From Odontesthes bonariensis (lineage: Eukaryota > Chordata > Actinopteri > Atheriniformes > Atherinopsidae), in the NCBI RefSeq assembly GCF_027942865.1, contig NC_134526.1:7916784-7980783 (forward strand): a DNA stretch of 64,000 bases, given 5' to 3'. The translations under genes and the position numbers were made by a program. Positions 57,919 through 64,000 of the stretch are shown one piece after another. Positions within the stretch are counted from its first letter, which is position 1; every line of letters starts with the position of its first letter. Below the pieces are notes generated by a model. It saw nothing but the letters and a program-made list of their open reading frames with translations. It made no database searches and was not told the DNA's origin.

Positions 57919-59846
57919 CAACTAAAACCCTGAACTCTATAACCCATGGACTTTACTAGAAGCAGGGATTCCTCATTAGTTATGCTTTGCCATGGTTTTA
58001 GTGCAGCTCACTGTTTATGGGTAGAATGGCCTTTAGTTTTGTCCACAACAAGTGATGGGCAGCTCGATGAGGTTGAGATTATGTCAACTCTTCATCTTTA
58101 AAATCATCCTGGTGATCTTCTGTCACATCATCAATAAACAGTAGTGACCTAATGGTAATGGATGTCACACATGAGATTTATGAATGCTCTGCACCTTAGA
58201 TTAAATAGTGAAGTCTTATCTTTTTGGTAGACATAGGTAATGATACGCCTGTCTTCTGGAGGATTCTGCATGGTATAAAGAAGTTATTCTGTACCATGTA
58301 AAGGACCGTGGGATCCTTCATTTCAGTGGACATCTAAAATCACCCTTCCTCTAATTTTGTATGCAATAATTAGACTACAATGTTTTCATAGACGTGCAGA
58401 ATTGTCTGACATAAACCTATGTTGCAAATACAACAAATACAACCTATGTTGCAAATACAACATAGGTTTATGGTGCATAAAATAGGTGCCAGACGATCTC
58501 TCGGTAGTTTGTGTTGATTTGCGCAAGCATATCTTAGTATCTTAGAGTTGAAGCAGAATATTTACGTTGAAATAATTCTGACTATTATGCAAACAGATAT
58601 GCCAAGTTAAACGATAGCAAACTAAATAGCCTGAAAAGATTTAAGAAGGAGGGGAAAACTTGTAACAGAAAACCTGTGACAAGCAAGTAGCTTGTTCTTA
58701 ATGTTTTGATGGAGGACGCCAGCTAGCGTGAGTAAATTATCGCTAGCCAAAGTAGCTACGTTGACTTATTCTAACGAGTAAATACAATATTACTGAAATG
58801 TTCTGATGACTTACCAAGTTATTTTGAAGAAAAGCTATACCTAGATGGAGTATTAGTATACTTTAAGCTATCCTATTTATCGAACCATCATGTCAGCCTG
58901 GATGTTTTGGTCAACCCTCGTACGCTTTCTCGGTTGACCACTGTGTCGCGCATTGATGACGACATGCCCACAGAGAAACTTTGCGCGCATTGATGACACA
59001 AACTCCGCTGGGTCTGATAGAAAAACAGAAGCGTTTACAACTATCAGAAACAGGTAAATAAATACGCACTGTTACCAGTTCCTTAAAAATACTGAAACAT
59101 TGACTAATTGGAAAGCGTTACTGTTTACTGCCCTTGTGAAAGCCCCTTAAGTGTAAAACATTCACGGCAAAGTGTCGAACCTAATTCGCACACCTCCATA
59201 TCGGCCTCAGTGCGGCCTTAAGCTAATGCTAACATTTTGTGTGGGTAAATCAGATCCAGGATTATGTTTTTGTCAAATTGAGGTATTCCTAACAACTGGC
59301 TATCAGCGAGCGAGGGGACTCCTCTTGCATATTGTTCTGTAAAATCGTATTCAGCTACTGGCTAACTAGCTCAATGTTACGTCTATCTGTTATCTCGACA
59401 GTATTGTCGCTAATGGATCCGTAGTTAAAATATACACAATATTTCTTTTTAGCACTTCTATCTGCCCCCTTGAACATTCATGATGATATTTTATTAGTTT
59501 CGAGTATTTTATGCCATTTTTTTACATCGTATAGTTAATCTGCACAGCTTTTTATATATGTGGATGTTAAGCTAAAGTCCCCAGTCCTCCCTCAATATAT
59601 AGGAGTTGTTGATTTAACAAGCTAATAGACAAAAATAAGATGTCACTTTTAATGTTGATGGCAAAATGGATGTGGGCTGGTTTGGCTCACTTGTAATCAG
59701 AATTCATAATCTACCAAAATATGTCTGTTGTCCATGGTCTTTACTGATTAAAATGTAGGCTACAGTCAAGTGTAAGATATTTTAATCTGGCAGAGGAATT
59801 CTAATACTTTTGAGGCTTTCTTTTTTTATTTCTTTTCACTGCATAG
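57919..59846. promoter_or_regulatory. Divergent strada/ddx42 promoter region
   Basis: Both genes start outward from this interval. A likely ddx42 non-coding first exon ends at 59,053 (AACAG|GTAAAT) and would splice to the acceptor GCATAG at 59,846. A tandem copy of CGCGCATTGATGAC (58,947-58,960 and 58,984-58,997) lies just before it. Any strada 5' UTR exon should lie around 58.6-58.9 kb on the minus strand. No TATA box stands out. A hairpin-forming repeat at 58,411-58,471 is described in the findings. Confidence 0.5.
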
Positions 59847-59848
59847 CC

Positions 59849-63959
<4,111 letters not shown>

Positions 63960-64000
63960 GTGTGTACAAGAGGAGATGAGGGATTTCTTTTCACTTTAAT

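Overview
This window looks like a chromosome segment from a percomorph-type teleost fish. It carries multi-exon vertebrate genes with short GT-AG introns, tRNA-derived fish SINEs, L2 LINE fragments, a Tc1/mariner relic and long (GT)n, (TA)n and poly-C tracts. I assembled seven vertebrate genes exon by exon. In each one the exon phases close perfectly and the protein lines up with a family I recognise. All homology statements come from memory, not from a database search.

Layout. 1-12.5 kb: no supportable gene, one decayed Tc1/mariner element and one 5'-truncated L2 copy. 12.7-14.4 kb (-): ndufa4, a cytochrome c oxidase-associated subunit. 16.2-21.5 kb (-): slc35b1, the ER ATP/ADP exchanger. 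23.8-31.2 kb (-): fam117a. 34.1-45.2 kb (-): rundc3a, whose 8-kb first intron holds an unusual set of repeat-encoding open frames (37.7-39.9 kb). 46.0-46.9 kb: a deleted L2 copy between two divergent genes. 47.2-49.3 kb (+): rnf113a, a spliceosome and DNA-repair RING protein. 50.2-57.5 kb (-): strada, a pseudokinase adaptor of LKB1. 59.8 kb to the right edge (+): ddx42, a DEAD-box helicase that runs off the window.

The genes are mostly housekeeping or neuronal cell-biology genes, not an operon-like pathway. rundc3a/rnf113a and strada/ddx42 are head-to-head pairs. rnf113a and strada are tail-to-tail, with poly(A) signals only about 65 bp apart. slc35b1, fam117a, rundc3a, strada and ddx42 are all on human chromosome 17q as I remember it, so the block is largely conserved, with ndufa4 and rnf113a as exceptions.

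The strongest candidate for something undescribed is the family of 14-residue (2 x 7) Gly/Ser/Thr/Lys repeat frames in rundc3a intron 1. Two clear copies and one diverged copy keep length, repeat number, a basic tail and the stop position, while much of the DNA change falls in third codon positions. The coding strand is not certain, because the antisense frame shares the same wobble column. Second is a well-formed exon-like frame just downstream of strada that I could not assign.
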